Shown here: one piece after another, positions 1 through 13,371 of the stretch
Numbering within the stretch: position 1 is the stretch's first letter
Layout of the letters: each line of letters begins with the position of its first letter
NCBI GenBank assembly: GCA_000499405.2
Contig: HG738137.1
Coordinates: 19,802,603-19,866,602, forward strand
Length of the DNA stretch: 64,000 nucleotides
Direction of reading: 5' to 3'
Source of the DNA: Onchocerca volvulus
Lineage: Eukaryota > Nematoda > Chromadorea > Rhabditida > Onchocercidae
Notes under the pieces: model-generated
What the model saw: only the letters and a program-made list of their open reading frames with translations
What the model was told of the DNA's origin: nothing
The model's database searches: none
Made by a program: the position numbers and the translations under genes

Positions 1-440
1 TTCATTTTCTGCCGTTGTAATCTTTTGTTTTGTTACCGCACTTAGATCTCGCTTGAAATACTTTTTTTGTGACATGCATGCTTTCTCATTATTTCTCAAA
101 CATGTTTGTAGTAATAATAATTTTGCATATATGCTTATATCAAGGTAATCGCATGAATTTCTGGGAACTGTTACTGCGAATTGCATGTTTCTTAATTGAC
201 TCATTGCTATATGTCAATGAATCATGATGATTGACTGTCTCATTTTCTAGTTGAAGATATCCAACGAAACGCAAATTTGGAAACAATGCTTATTCTGCCT
301 TCCATTTGTGGTGGATTGATTTTAAAGAATAATAGATGCATGAGTCCTTAAAATTTTAAAACGTTTTGTAAAATATTATAGAGCAGTATGACAACGGGTT
401 ATTAAAAACAAGTTTATCATCGAGCAGTACAGCAACATCC
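1..440. other. 5' flank of the POU gene, no firm gene
   Basis: AT-rich sequence before the first supported exon. A short open frame of about 33 codons follows an acceptor-like TTTTCTAG near 248 and ends with TAA near 350. It could be untranslated leader or the end of another transcript. The frame of the POU exon is open upstream to about 372 but has no earlier ATG. Nothing else is recognisable. Confidence 0.3.
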
Positions 441-3400
441 ATGAAACACGAATTACTTATTAATGATGCTTATTCAACGGATACACCATCAGCGGATTCA
501 TTGCATCTGGAAACAGTCTTCGACTCGGCTGAATCTATTGCGCCTCAATTAGTACCAGAACCGGCAGAATTTGTGGATATTCATGAAACTCTCTCTCCGC
601 AGTATGAAACATTAAAACCGCTTATCCCATTATCACACTCTTCAGCAAACAAAGCTATGTTGCCTGCATGTGAAACTCTGCTACTAAATCACCCGGTTGA
701 ATTGATAACCAAAACGTCACCATCTTGTAGCTTCGATGGTATGTAATTTTAACTGCTTGCTTTATTTTTATTCGCATGCAATTAACACTTCACCATAGTA
801 GAGTAATATTTTCACATTCATGAATAAGGACTAAAATACATTTGTTATTTTTCTGTTAGTCATATTAGCTGGAATGGTCTTGTTGGTTGTCGAAAGCAAA
901 AAATTCAAATAGATGAATATTAATAATATTCACCAATGATAATTAATACTGCTATTATTGATTCTACTAACAGTTATATTAAAAATTCACATAATGGAGC
1001 AAAATTAAATTAAATCAAATTGAAATGGCTAAGATTTCTAAAAAAAAAATTAACATTTTCAGTTAATATTTTCTTTAGTTGATATTATCTTAATAATTTC
1101 TTAATTAGTTAATATTTTCTTGGAGTTGGCTTTCGACGGATGTACTATTGCAAAAAAAAAAAAAATTTTAACTGCTTGCTTAAAGCGTTAAATTTCGGTC
1201 AGGATTTATATGTTCTAGGTAATGTAGCATAATTATACCATATGGTCCATTGATATACGCAGTATTTTGCGTTAGGGCAGATAACAGATGTATTATAATC
1301 TGTTTTCTTGCCAACTTATCTCATAAAAAAGACACTTTTGCCCAAATATATCATTTTCAAAACTCGGTGGAATGTAAAGTTTTGCTCACAGCTTATGTCA
1401 AATGACTGCAATTGGAACTGCAATCTTCAATTTGTATATTACTAGCAGTAAAATAACAATTTAACAATTATAAAAATGTATCATTTATGGGGCGGTTGTG
1501 ATAAAAATTCATGCTTTCCTGGTTGGCCCTTTTTAAGCTTAGTAATTTTCATTACGGGTAATTTATATCAGTGCTTAAGAATAAGAAATTTTTCGAAAAA
1601 AATTTTTTTTCGAAAAATTTTTCATACAATATTAATGAAAATATCCAAGAAGAATGCTTATTATCCTAAAGATTTCACATTCATATTGTACAGATGAATT
1701 CATTTTCATTTTCAGAACCGCAAAAATATCTGATTAAAAATACACATATAGGTTTTAAGACTAAAAGTTCATCTAGATTCATTTAATCTCCACTTTTGTC
1801 TCATCTATTTTTCATCCTCTTTTGAGACTTATTCATATCTCTTTCCAAAAAAAAAATAAAATTTGTTGTAGCGGTGCTTATGTGTTCATAGATTTGTTAA
1901 CGATTTATGAAAAAACAACAATATAACAATTCTTTGGGGCCATAGCAATAAATGCTTTGTGTTATTACTCACAAAATCCACCTTATTTCCATTTAGAATT
2001 GATAGTTGTGCTCGATTGCTTTGCTTTTTTCCCCATAATTCATTATTTTGTTATTTTTTTGCATGTCTCTTTTTTTACATGAGCCTTGACTTTATTCTTT
2101 TCAATTCATTTATTTTAAATTTTGCTTGAAGGTTTAGACCTATTAATTCGAAATCATATTTTTAAATACACTTTATTTGCAAATTTTTGGCAATGATTTA
2201 TAGGTTTGCTGAATGTTGATCAGCAGCAAAACGCAAATATGTTACTCTTAGAAGCGGCTGCTGCTGCTACTGCTGCAGGAACAATACGAGATTTACTAGG
2301 TCCAGTTCCATTTTTTTCGTTTGAAAATTTTTGTGTTTTCTTACATTCCCAAAATTTTTTATTCAGAGCTGTAAATGATCATTTGAGCATAAAAAGAAGA
2401 TACAAAAAACGCAAATAAAATTAATTCATTGTATAAATAAGTTAAGATTTATTTATTTCTTGATGAAATGAATATCTGAATTCCAATAATATAAAATTAT
2501 AGGGATTACATCAACAAACGATAATGACATGACAGCAGCTGATATTATAAGCAATCATGAGCCGAAATTATCTGCAGTTCCATCAACGTCTGCTACAGCG
2601 GAAATAGTTGCAACCAGTGCCCCAAACATCTTCTTCAATGATGATGATGATGGAATCAACAGAAAACACGATCGGCGTGTAGGGGATCGTTCTTCACTCA
2701 ATGGTAGAGCAACATCTGCTAGCGAAAATGTTGTTAATATGCTGAACGTTGGTCATTTTCTAAGATTCGGCATAAATTTATTTGTGGGCTTATTTGATCT
2801 TTGCAATTTTTTTTTTTTGAGAAAGCAGTGGAAATTCTGTACTTTTTATTATAAGATGCTTCTTTTATTCGTTACTGTTCTGTTTTTTTTACTTTTTGCG
2901 TATAATCTTTGAAGAATCCAGAAGATTTCTGAGAAGTGTTGCCTTTTTTTTTGCTTTATTGTGATATTAGAAATTTACATTCGTTACAGTTGGGCGATGC
3001 AAAACGGCAGTCGAATAAAGCAGTGAAATGCAAAATCAGTGATGTAAAATTAAACGTGAAAAGACGAGCAAACGAAGAGGTTCTTCCCTATTATTCTAAA
3101 TAGCTCATGTAGCTGTTATTTCTGCTACATCTGCGATATTCACTACATCATCAAGAAAATTGAAGCTTTTCGGATAAGAGGCTTTTGGAGAAATAAATTT
3201 CCGAAGAAAAAATTGTATCTGTGAATCTCGCATTTTTATCGAATATTTGATACTCTGATTTCAGACCCTGAACAATGCAGCACGTTCAATCACGAAAGAA
3301 GAAAAAATCGATCTGGACGAGCTGGAAAATTTTGCTCAAACATTCAAAAAGCAGCGTATCAAATTTGGTAAGGTTTATGATATCAGTTTGATGGATTGTC

Positions 3401-6400
3401 ATGAAGGCAATGATTGCTGGGATTATCTCAACAGGAAATGGAAATTTTTGATTGCTTTCTCGAATAATTTGTAATGCATGTTGTTTTTCAGACTGAACTT
3501 TGTAAGAAATTAAAAATCGTTGGATTTGAATTGGATTAGGCTGTTGTAGGTTTCACTCAGGGTGATGTTGGTCTTGCCCTCGGACGCCGGTATGGTACTG
3601 ATTTTTCGCAAACAACGATATCACGCTTCGAAGCACTAAATTTGTCCTTCAAAAACATGTGTAAATTACGACCGTTGCTTAAAGAATGGTTAGAAGATGC
3701 GGAAGCAGCGTTGGCCAATGGTGCAACAATCAGTGATCTTTTGGATGCACCCTCCAAAGAACCTGCTCCACAGGTCCGTTTATTGGATTTGCTCTCTTCT
3801 GTTTGCAACATATATGTTTGCCGATAGAATTTTGCCAAATACCAAAGTATAGTGTCTATAGTATTTCTAATTTATAATAGAGCGACACTTTAAATTCTCT
3901 GTTGTGAATTCGAATATCAACTGTGCTTCAACAGCTGCATATCAAAATTATCCTAGAAGAGTGATACAAAACAATATCCGTATGAGATGAACAGGAAATT
4001 TTTATTCTAAAAGATTAGCAATACAAATATATAAAATTTTTCTTCGAATGTCTTATCTTCGGGAATTCCTTGCTTTAATGCCCATTTCAATCAGTAACTG
4101 ATTTAAGAGTTAGGACATTATCTATTCATATCAATTATGCAATATTTTTTGGGTTTTAACCTATACCTTACTTTATCCTTTATATCTTTATTGAATTTAT
4201 TATGGTAATGCATGCATGATAACTTTTTTTTGCTCTTCTTAAAGCACTTTTTTCATCTGGAAAAATGATTAATGTTTGATAATTTTGTGGAACTCTTCAC
4301 ACCTCAGTTCCAGAAAAGTCTAAATAAAAATATTCGCAAATTAACTTATAAAAATCAATTTCTGTGTATTCGGAACATTTGAAAATATATAGGTCGGTGG
4401 TATCGTTGATGTCATTTTTAAAAAATTTACATCAAGACGGAATTATTTAACTAGTGATGAATCCTCACAAACATTATTTTTTCATATCCTACTGTTTTGA
4501 AAATAATTTACAAATTAAATTTGCCGTAGATTCGTGAGAGAGTTATTTGGACTAGTTATAATGCTTTTAATAGGAAAAGCAAAATTAAAAGGGAAGAATT
4601 GGATGATTTCAAGGAAAATATAGATTGTAAGCTGAAATAGAAGAGATATATTATAACTTTTTCAATGAGCTAGAATATGAAATCTGATTCTAAGATCCAA
4701 ATCATATGTCAATATTGACATTGCTATAATTAATAGAATAAGTGTGAGAATTTTTTAAAGTAATCATACAATAAGAATTCACATGTGACGGATTCGCAGA
4801 TCGTATACCAAGGTGGGTAACAAAAATGTAAATTGACACGGTTAAAAATAAATGTGGCATGTGAAGGAAAATACTAGTGAGTAGGAAATATTTAATGTTC
4901 GGTTGTCTGATTTACCTGAAGAACACATGAATTTCTATCTGATTCGGTTTTCAACTGTTATTTTTAAGATGTACTTTGATTTAGCTTTTGAGATATAAAA
5001 GGATATATACCTTTTAAACAAATCTGAATCAAAGTCATATATTAAGATTTAAATAACTTTTAAATGAGGAATTCCGAAATTAATTTAGATTAAAATAACA
5101 AGTCTTATTTGTGGAAGTTCTATTTCCCTCTTTAATTTTTGACGAATTGTTTATTGTGCTAAATATGGATCTTTATTACTAAAGCTCTGTCTCTTTTTAT
5201 CCTTCCAGTTATAATTTCAACAGTGTTTCATCAGACGTGTTGTGTACTATGAAAAAATCAGAAGGTAAATGTCCATATTTCTAGAAATTATCCGTTATTC
5301 TAATTTGTAACCTAATCATGCGATTATTTTGACCTTTCCTTTACTTCTGCATTTTAACTCTTATGCAGAATATGTAAATGTCAGCATTCAGAAAAATGTT
5401 CTGTTGTTGGATTTAATGTAACTCTTTATTTTTAGGAACTGAAAAAATTTAGCGTTGTGGGGAAAAGAATTATATTTTTATAAACTTTTTGGATTGTAAA
5501 TCTATTATAATAGGAAATGGTGTGAAATAATGGAAATCTTTCTTTTTTTAAATTCAATTAATTGAATAATATATTAAGGATATTCATTGAATTTTTAACC
5601 ATACATTACCTTTTTGTCTTTTAATCTTATTCTTCAAGTACAGTGACTATGCTTATATTAATAAAAATTAGGAGAAGAAAAAAATATATAATTATTGTTA
5701 ATGTTTGTGTTCGATCGATCGACTGATAAGCAAAAACAAGAATCAATGGTTTTTTAAAAAAAAAAAAACAAACCGCATAAACGAAAAAACACGAATAAAC
5801 AAAATATACATTTTTTTATTTTCATTTATCTGCATACAAACCACTCCACCACAAGTTTTTCAAGCACTTTCAAGTGATAAAGACTCTTTTTTTGTTTATG
5901 TTAAATTTCTCACATCTTTTAGAAAATAGTGTTTCAAACCATAGTGTTTTCTTGCTTTTTCTTTTTCTTTTTTTTTTTTTTTTTTCATCGTTAAGTCTGA
6001 AGATTACAAAGCATAGCAGCAATGATTAAAGTTTAGATACACAGAATTATGTTGTTATGGAAGATATTTTATGTAAAGATTAGGCTCAATAATTACATCA
6101 TTAAGGATTCGAAAATTGTTTTGAAGATGAAATAAGTTTTTTTTCAGTACGCGACATCAGTGATACATTTGCCTCTGAATAATAACAAACCGAATGCTGT
6201 GAATATTGCTAAAAGTGGCAATAAAATGCCAAGCGACGATTCGCCGTCACCGAATGGATCAATTATGTGCAGTTCAGGTGCTGGTGGTGGTATTCCGCTA
6301 AAGAAACGTCGAAAGCGAACTAATTTGGATCTTGCACAACGTTCTGCACTTGATGCTTATTTTGATATGAATCCACGTCCGGATCACGATAGAATGGCGG

Positions 6401-6754
6401 AAATTGCTGAATTGGTGGGGTTAGATCGAGATGTAAGTATTATGATTCATTATTTCTCAGTAGTATCTTCAATCAGAAAAACTATTCCTAGTGAATTAAC
6501 TCAAACTCAGTTCATAGTTTTTATGATTATCTACAGCATATAGAATCATTTGACTAATTATGTTTCGTTTGCACAAAGTATAATCTCCGTAATGATTTGA
6601 TATTTGTTTTTTCATATTACGATTACCATGATATATATATATATATATACGTCGAATTTCATAGCTTTTTTGCATTTTCCTTGAAGTGACTCATTTATTG
6701 CAGGTAGTTCGTGTATGGTTCTGTAATCGACGCCAGAAACTTCGTAAAGAATAA
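441..6754 (+). CDS. ceh-18: POU-homeodomain transcription factor, CEH-18 type
   Basis: Predicted nuclear DNA-binding protein. Exons by splice consensus and phase: 441-738, 2204-2299, 2503-2747, 3265-3367, 3550-3773, 6148-6432 and 6704-6754, about 433 aa. All phases join without a stop. The POU-specific domain spans exons 4-5 ([20 protein letters not shown], then [12 protein letters not shown] and [11 protein letters not shown]). The homeodomain spans exons 6-7, starts at [10 protein letters not shown] and ends with the recognition helix [12 protein letters not shown], just before the stop. The homeodomain ([21 protein letters not shown]) matches my recollection of C. elegans CEH-18 better than UNC-86 or CEH-6. 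In C. elegans, ceh-18 acts in gonadal sheath cells that restrain oocyte maturation. The N-terminal third is low-complexity and not conserved to my knowledge. Weak points: the exon 2 donor (GTCCAG) is non-consensus, the linker intron is 2.4 kb, and a GTAAAG at 6744 could move the C-terminus. Confidence 0.85.
1586..1620. repeat. 17-bp perfect inverted repeat
   Basis: AAATTTTTCGAAAAAAA and its complement are separated by a single T. It lies in the first intron of the POU gene. It is a low-complexity palindrome with no assigned function. Confidence 0.7.
2990..3043 (+). other. Candidate 18-codon cassette exon of the POU gene
   Basis: The segment is preceded by TTCGTTACAG and followed by GTAAAA. 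It is 54 nt, exactly 18 codons, open, and flanked by phase-0 junctions. It could be inserted between the exon ending at 2747 and the one starting at 3265 without shifting frame. The peptide starts [13 protein letters not shown] and is basic. It would sit just before the POU-specific domain. This is a splice-logic prediction only. Confidence 0.35.
6631..6649. repeat. (AT)n microsatellite
   Basis: Uninterrupted AT dinucleotide run in the last intron of the POU gene. Confidence 0.9.
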
Positions 6755-7355
6755 TAATCAATTAATTAGTTGTGCAGTTCGGTTTGCCCTCTCTATTTCA
6801 GTATCGCGTTACGATTCGCTTCTTTGCCTTTTATGCCTCAGAAGTCTTTCTCGATACAGAGTAGTCATTTCCTCGTTTTTTAAAATTTTATTTATTATTT
6901 GACTTTTCGTTCAGGTAAAATAATTTAGCGGGTTTATTGCGATTTGCCTTCTTGCAATTTATTCTTTCACTTTTTCTGGTGGGAATACACATTGCAAGCT
7001 CAATAATTATCTAAGGAAACAAAATGTAAATTTATGGCCTTTTAGACTTGCGAAGCGCAAAATTTTCGTAATTCTGCAAAAATATGATATTCGGAATAAT
7101 ATTCTTATATTAAAATATATTCATTATGAATTTTACTTTTAGTCTGTTTGGTCTTTTCTAGCTGAAAGAGTTCTGTGCTTTTTTTAAAATTGACTCTCTG
7201 TCATCGCTGTTCTTGATTCCGTGAATTTTTCTTTTATGTGCCTTCTGAACTTTTTTTCCTGCGTTTGTATTATATTTATTTCTTATTGCTTAATCTGTTC
7301 TTTTTTCATAGCATTTTATCTTATTTTCATCATTTGATGCATTTTTGGCAAAAGC

Positions 7356-7356
<1 letters not shown>

Positions 7357-7387
<31 letters not shown>
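7357..7387. repeat. Poly(T) tract
   Basis: About 31 consecutive T on the plus strand. Confidence 0.9.
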
Positions 7388-7388
<1 letters not shown>

Positions 7389-8300
7389 AATGTTTCTATG
7401 TGTTTCTCTTAATTATTTGTTATGCCAAATGTATGCATATTTGTTTCTTTTTTCCAATTTATGTTGCTGAGAGCCCTCGATCTTTTCATAAAATTAGGGT
7501 AGTTCTTATACTGCTGCATCCAGTTAAATTCTTTTCCGGTACAGTTTTGCTCATTTCTACATGAGTAATTTCAGTTAGCTACTTTTTTCTCATTATATTG
7601 AAACTGAGTAGATTTCGATGTAATTCCTTACAAAGATGTAATTTTGATTTCTTATTATCAGTCATTTGCAGGACAAAAGTAATTTTTTTTCTCTTTCATA
7701 GAATCTTCCAAATATTTTGTGGATGCTATTTATCCATTTATATTACTCGAGTTAAAGTTGACTTTTCATATTAGAAAATGCAGCAGATTTATTTGTTCAT
7801 TAAGGAAAATTTGAGAATGTATCGAAGCACTTGACAAAAATGCTGCTCATATAGAAATATAACTTTTTATATTCATGTAACATTAGAATTATGTATTTTT
7901 TGAATGTATCTTATGGATTTCACTCATTTCAAATACAAAGATATGCCGGTATTCGTTAAAAGAATTGTTAACTCTCACGAATGTGCCAAATTTATATATT
8001 TTCATCCGAAGTCCCTGAATTTAAAGATAAATTGAGATAGAAAGTTTTTTGGGTAGAAAACTCGAATTTTGAATTCCTAAATATTTGGGAATTTGGTTTT
8101 CGAATTATAGTCCTCGCCGATTCCTTGTCAATAACTCAAGATCTTTTTCTCTAGATACAGAAGGACGCAGATGCTAATCATTGTTTCTATTTTAATCTGG
8201 AACAGGTATTCCGTAGTAAATTGCATAGAGATGTACATGTTTAAAAAATCATTGCTTTTACCTTTAAATATTTTGCTGCGATAATAATTTCATGGTCAAT

Positions 8301-8332
8301 GCAAATTGGCCTTTAAGCAAATTGGCCTTTAA
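8301..8332. repeat. 16-bp tandem duplication
   Basis: GCAAATTGGCCTTTAA occurs twice, head to tail, with no spacer. Confidence 0.9.
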
Positions 8333-9008
8333 GCAGAAATCTGAGATACATATGATTGTAATGGTATACATACCTCTTCGGGACTGTGTTTTCCGAATTT
8401 ATATAGATTCATCTTTAAAAAAGTATGAAAAATAGAGTAACTTTCCATGATAATTTGCATTAAGGTTCTTATTATCAGTTCCCTGTGCGAATTATAATTT
8501 CTGGTGATTTTGGCCTGCTCGTCTGATGTTGGTGGTTCAGTCATGTGTTTACTCCAGATGAAAAGATTGTACTTATGCAGATATGATTTTTGATTTCAAC
8601 CACTAATTTGTGTATATGTTTGAATCCAGACGACGAGTATTGTTTATCATGGTCAGTTTGTTTGTTGTAACATCGCCCGAGTAATACGATTGTTTTTATC
8701 ATTTTTTCGATTTTACTTCTCTGTGTTTAATTTCAAATGAAATAATCGTCATTGCTGTTATAAATCCAATTTGTGATATAATAATAATAATGCTTATAGT
8801 TCTCAGTTATTCTGTTGAAACATCTACCCAGCAGAACATATATTTCGATTGGTTTTGAGACTTCATTACTCAAGTTCTCATTTAGAATCCAAAAATCAGT
8901 AAGGGAATCTATATTCGACATTCGCTAACAAGAGCAATATAGGAAACTAGTTAACTAGGAAAGTGAAGAGAAAGAATCAAAAGCAAAGTGTACAGGAGAG
9001 AGATAATT

Positions 9009-9241
9009 ATGGCCATCGGTACTATTCACCGATTTAGCAGAAAAGTGCCTGTAGTCAGACTCTTGAAAGGTTAGTTTTTTTTACTTTGTTAAATTTAATT
9101 AATAACTTAAGCTACCTTTTGGCCAAGATAGAGAATGTGAAATAGGAACTGCCATATTAGCTTCTATAAGTACGGCAAAACAGAAGAAGGAGGTGACTTT
9201 CGTGATAGTTGGCAATTGGTTCGGGTCTGCAATTAATACCG
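9009..9241 (+). CDS. Weak candidate small gene, partial, unrecognised
   Basis: An ATG at 9009 opens 20 codons (MAIGTIHRFSRKVPVVRLLK) ending at a GTTAGT donor (exon 9009-9069, phase 1). A phase-compatible segment, 9128-9241, adds 38 codons (central part KKEVTFVIVGNWFGSAIN) and ends at a GTAAAT donor. The acceptor (GGCCAAG) is poor and no third exon was found. The opposite strand is also open here. I recognise no family, and it may be spurious. Confidence 0.2.
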
Positions 9242-9908
9242 GTAAATACCATGTAAATGAGGAAAGAAACAGGGAAACGTTCATTGTGGAAATATTCACA
9301 TTCTTACGAGGGTTCAAGATCAATTTGAACTAGGAAGTAAATAGGTCGCTGTTTTGCTTGCAGTTCCTGACTATTTAAGTGTCGTCGAAAGTAGTTATCT
9401 ATTGCAAATCTCGAGAAATTTATAAAAATTTGTAGCAAAAGTACTGAATATGTTAACAAACAAATAAAAATATATGCTCTCTTTTTAATGTCCTCACGTA
9501 TTTTAGTAATCATCTTAATTTTTCATCTTAATTAATCATATTTTTTGTTTGAAATTTTAGTATTCTATTTTCATAAATTGTAATTAATTCATTTACCTAC
9601 CAAGAAAATTCGAAATTAAAATTTGTGATCCACCCAATAACATTCACTAGTTTATACAGTGTATTTCTGTATATATGTTTCTAAAGTAGTTAAAAGCATA
9701 TTTACAAAAGTTAACGAAATAAAGTAATTGATTGAAAATATATAATATAATATAATTTCGAATATTTTAAAAAATAGCATGCACTATCCAAAGTATTGAT
9801 GGAATGTCAACTGCTTGTCACAAAATGCATCCTGGACGTTAAAATTAGTTCGTACAAAATTCATGTTACTAGATCGTCTGATGTTTCTTAAAAAAAATAA
9901 TGTTCAAT

Positions 9909-11492
9909 TCAGTCGAGTGGGATACCACTGTGATGGCAATATAATATTACGTTCAAATTGAATAGACATGTTGCGTCACTCTTACTGATGGCATTGATTC
10001 CCTGTCCTCCTGGATCACAAAATCGCAAGCAACGATCACCAACTCCCAACTTACTATCTGCTAAATTCAAATATTTGCAACATTTGCGATTATCCTGCAA
10101 CAAAAAGTTCATCGTAATTGAACTTAAATTTTTTAAACTTTCCAGAAAATTTATGAACAGATTTTTTTTACGTCTACTTTTTCAAGAACATTATTCTTAA
10201 GTAATTGTGATCTCTGTGGGTCCTATTTTCGTTCTTTTTTTTGGTACCGATAACATTGAATTCTCTATTTGGAAATAGTTTTTCTTAGTGCTTTGGAAAT
10301 ATAAATTAATATATATGATATACTTAAGATTACATTGAAATGTCAACTGAAAATTAATGTAAAATGCATTTTATTATTCTTGAAATAGTGCAGTATTGCA
10401 GGAACATAGTAGAAAAGAAATACCAAAAATTCAAATACGCTGTTAATAAGCAGTATATAAGGAAAACAATCAAATGGAAAATAATTTGAAATTCGAGATA
10501 GATTTGTAAATCCTAGAATCTTTTCTGATTTTTCCATAGATTTCGCAGTCAATAAAAATCATTCGATAGAAATAGACTTTAACAATAAATAATTTTAATT
10601 TTACCTGATTTTGTGAGGCGCAATAAAGTACAGCACTAATATATTTCAAGCCACATTTTCTGGATGTAATTGCTTTCATAAGCTAGAAATCATTTGCGGT
10701 AAACGGTTAATGTTAAAAAATTCCTATGCAAGAATGATTTGATTGAAAAAAAACTGAGTATTAAACAATTGAAAATATAAATTATGAAGTGAATTTATTT
10801 CATAAAAGCTCTTCTAAGAATTATATCGTCCTCATTTGAATGAGTAAGTGTGAGAGAATTGTATTAAATTTTTAAACTTACGAAAGTCATCTTTGCTAAA
10901 CTATTACGGCAAAGTTCTTCGTATCGTCTTGTAATCAAAGAAATCATGTCTTACCAAATTTCGAGCTGGAATCTCCTCAATTTCGTACTGACACAAATCA
11001 TGGCAACCTTCTGGTACATATAGTTGGCAGCATTGGCGAAATAATACATCGGCTCCATTCTTCATGACACATGGACTATAATCTGTTTCTGGAGTGCCAC
11101 ATTCGTCCTAGCATTATGCCACTATTAGATGGAGCAATTTCAAAATGTCTACATTGTCAAAAAAATCCAATAATAAGCTAGTGTATTTCCACAAAAAATA
11201 TTCCAAGGATTGGAAGGTGACGAAGTGTCTGTGAGTTTAGAAATTATTTATAGAAGTATTTCCAAGCATTATGCGTCTCCAGAAGTTTAGAAAAAAAAGA
11301 AATGACACAATCAAAATGGCACGTTGTGGAGATTCATTGGTAATGAGTGTCGCTCCTCAAGAGGAAAGAAAAAACAATGATATGATGCTTGAAGAAAAAG
11401 AGAAAATAGAAACTTCCAGTCACCTCTGCTCTGCAGATTTTGTCAAAGCCAATGACAGTAATTAATGAGAGCAAAATTAGCTTCGGAAACAT
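9909..11492 (-). CDS. Secreted protein with two DB modules
   Basis: Four exons on the minus strand: 11492-11424, 11107-10908, 10659-10605 and 10094-9909. Phases agree at every junction and give about 169 aa. Exon 1 encodes a signal peptide (MFPKLILLSLITVIGFDKIC). The mature part starts with DECGTPETDYSPC and has two cysteine-rich repeats of the nematode DB-module type: (1) FRQCCQLYVPEGCHDLC ... KCGLKYISAVLYCASQ, and (2) NRKCCKYLNL ... GDRCLRFCD ... TCLFNLNVILYC. The pattern CC-x(n)-C-x2-3-C ... C-x(n)-LxC is the basis for the call. DB modules occur in secreted nematode proteins of unknown biochemical function. Another ATG ten codons upstream (11522) would bury the signal peptide, so the inner ATG is preferred. 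The longer exon 2 reading was chosen over a 27-nt intron because only it restores phase. Confidence 0.75.
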
Positions 11493-11737
11493 TGCGTTGC
11501 CTGATTCCTGAATTTCGTTCAAAAATAAAGATTCAGATTTTCATATTTGATTAGACTTGTTTCATGTCCCATATATATTCAAATGCACATGTGCACGAGT
11601 GACTATGTGCCCAATTAAAAAATATATGCAGGCATTATATGCGAATACATACAAATTATTTGCAACATGAAATAATAATTCTGCAAACGCAAAAATGCTT
11701 CAATACAAATTTAAATGAAAAATGAAGAAATAACAAA

Positions 11738-12600
11738 ATGGAAAATATTTTAGGCGCCGAATTGGATTGTGTGCATGAAGAAATCACCGAGTGTATGTCT
11801 TATGGACGGATCGTATCTGTCAGGGATGAATCATGACATATTAAATATGAAATATCCGGAATTCGGGTCAGTTTTATTGCAAATCCACAAAAGGGTAGAA
11901 TTCTGTAAGGAATACCAATTCTTTTCATTCATCATTCTGTTTCTTTATCCAGAAATTTCAAAACAATCAATTATCTGTGCAATAATCAAAATTGAAGATT
12001 TATTATAAATTTTGACCCAAATAAATGGAGAAATTTTTTCTTAAAATATAGCACTTTGTTTTGGAATATCTGAAATGGAAGAGAAAGTGAAAACACGGCT
12101 AATTTTGACTCATCAGTGATGATAGTAATTAATGGCTTAATCCTTGCATCGACCACTTCCGACCCGATTTATTTCATTGCATTTCGATTGCTGTTTTTTA
12201 TTGATCCCAGTTATTTTTCCATTTACAAAGATTGTTTGTTCAGATTTTCATCTTTAATTGTATCATCTTTTTTCTCTTTCTCATATGAGTGTAATGATTA
12301 TTCTAGAGATTGAAATATCCTTTCATAATTTCCAGTCTTTTAAGTACGGTATAATTCATCTTCGATATAAATCATGAAGGCTCACATCTTGTTAATTTTT
12401 TTAAACTTCTAAATTCTCATATGTGATTATTATTTAACTAAGACTAAACTATTTTTAGTGCATCGTTCTTTTGTCATAAAATCTTCATTTTCATATTTCA
12501 GAAATAATTAATCCATTTCAAAATTCATTCAGTTCAGAAAACTAATTTCAAATAATAGTAATAATGACAATATTACGAAATTATATTTACAGCATGATTT

Positions 12601-12642
<42 letters not shown>

Positions 12643-13337
12643 TTATTTAAAATCTTAAATGCCTTATTTTCCGAAATTCCACATGTGACATTTTGATATA
12701 GAAAATAACCAGGTTGTGATGATCCGAATTGCTTCTCAGATGACGGAACCGACGAATGTTAGCGAATAAGAAATATCCCCTAACGTTATAGATTGACCAA
12801 CAGCAATCACTTCCAGCTAGCTGTTTTAACAAGATGAAGTCAGATATCTTGAAATGAAATTGTTACTTTTATAACATTTTTGAAATATAACAGTTTGATT
12901 TATTCAATGTGTGAGGCATTGTTAGGCCAGATGGATCCAAAAATCCTATTCTTTTACCATTTATGATTTGCAAATTTTCAAATTTACAATTCTATTTCAG
13001 TGTTTCTGATTGCATCGTTAAATTGATTTTTCATAGATCCCGATTTATTTTCATTTTGATTCAATTATTTCGCGTGACATTGCACTGAAATTGAGTTGTA
13101 TCCATGATCTGCGTTTAAATTGAAATATTTCGTCAGCATTTTTTATTCTGTTGCTTTTTCTTCCTTTTTTAGTTCGTGTTTTATCCTTTTTTAATGTTTT
13201 GCAATTTTATATGTTTTTGTTAGAACTTTCTTTTTCAGTCTGCTTTAGTTCATCCAAATAATGCCTCACAGAAGATCAAACGCAGAAGATCGTCATGCTC
13301 GCGGAGTGGAAGCAATGCTGCGAGTAATTGTAAATGA
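11738..13337 (+). CDS. Weak candidate multi-exon gene, unrecognised
   Basis: Three segments join in phase: 11738-11792 (ATG, ends at a GTATGT donor), 12052-12086 (follows AAATATAG, ends before GTGAAA) and 13239-13337 (follows TTTTTCAG, ends with TGA). The last segment is the most gene-like, with a basic Ser-rich tail (QKIKRRRSSCSRSGSN). The total is about 62 aa and matches no family I know. It would be transcribed divergently from the DB-module gene, with about 250 bp between start codons. The middle exon is the least certain. Confidence 0.2.
12603..12643. repeat. (ATT)n microsatellite
   Basis: About 13 consecutive ATT/TTA units inside the candidate intron. Confidence 0.9.
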
Positions 13338-13371
13338 AACTGATAACGAATGAGCAGAATAGGTATGGAAA

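Larger units (their letters stand above)
6760..9000. other. Intergenic, no supported gene
   Basis: AT-rich sequence after the POU gene. It holds a run of about 31 T at 7357-7387 and a perfect tandem duplication of 16 bp at 8301-8332. Open frames here are short, rich in Phe/Leu/Ile, lack splice context and match no family I recognise. Confidence 0.6.

Noticed and set aside
5209..5264. Possible extra exon in the POU linker intron (follows TTCAACAG, ends at GTAAAT)
   Set aside because: Lengths of 41 or 56 nt do not fit the phase-0 junctions on either side.
7238..7564. 108-codon ORF with a long Phe run
   Set aside because: Created by the poly(T) tract; no splice context or family.
10908..10950. 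A 27-nt intron in the DB-module gene (GTAAGA ... ACAAG)
   Set aside because: Too short, and removing it breaks the phase to the next exon. Reading through gives a complete DB module.
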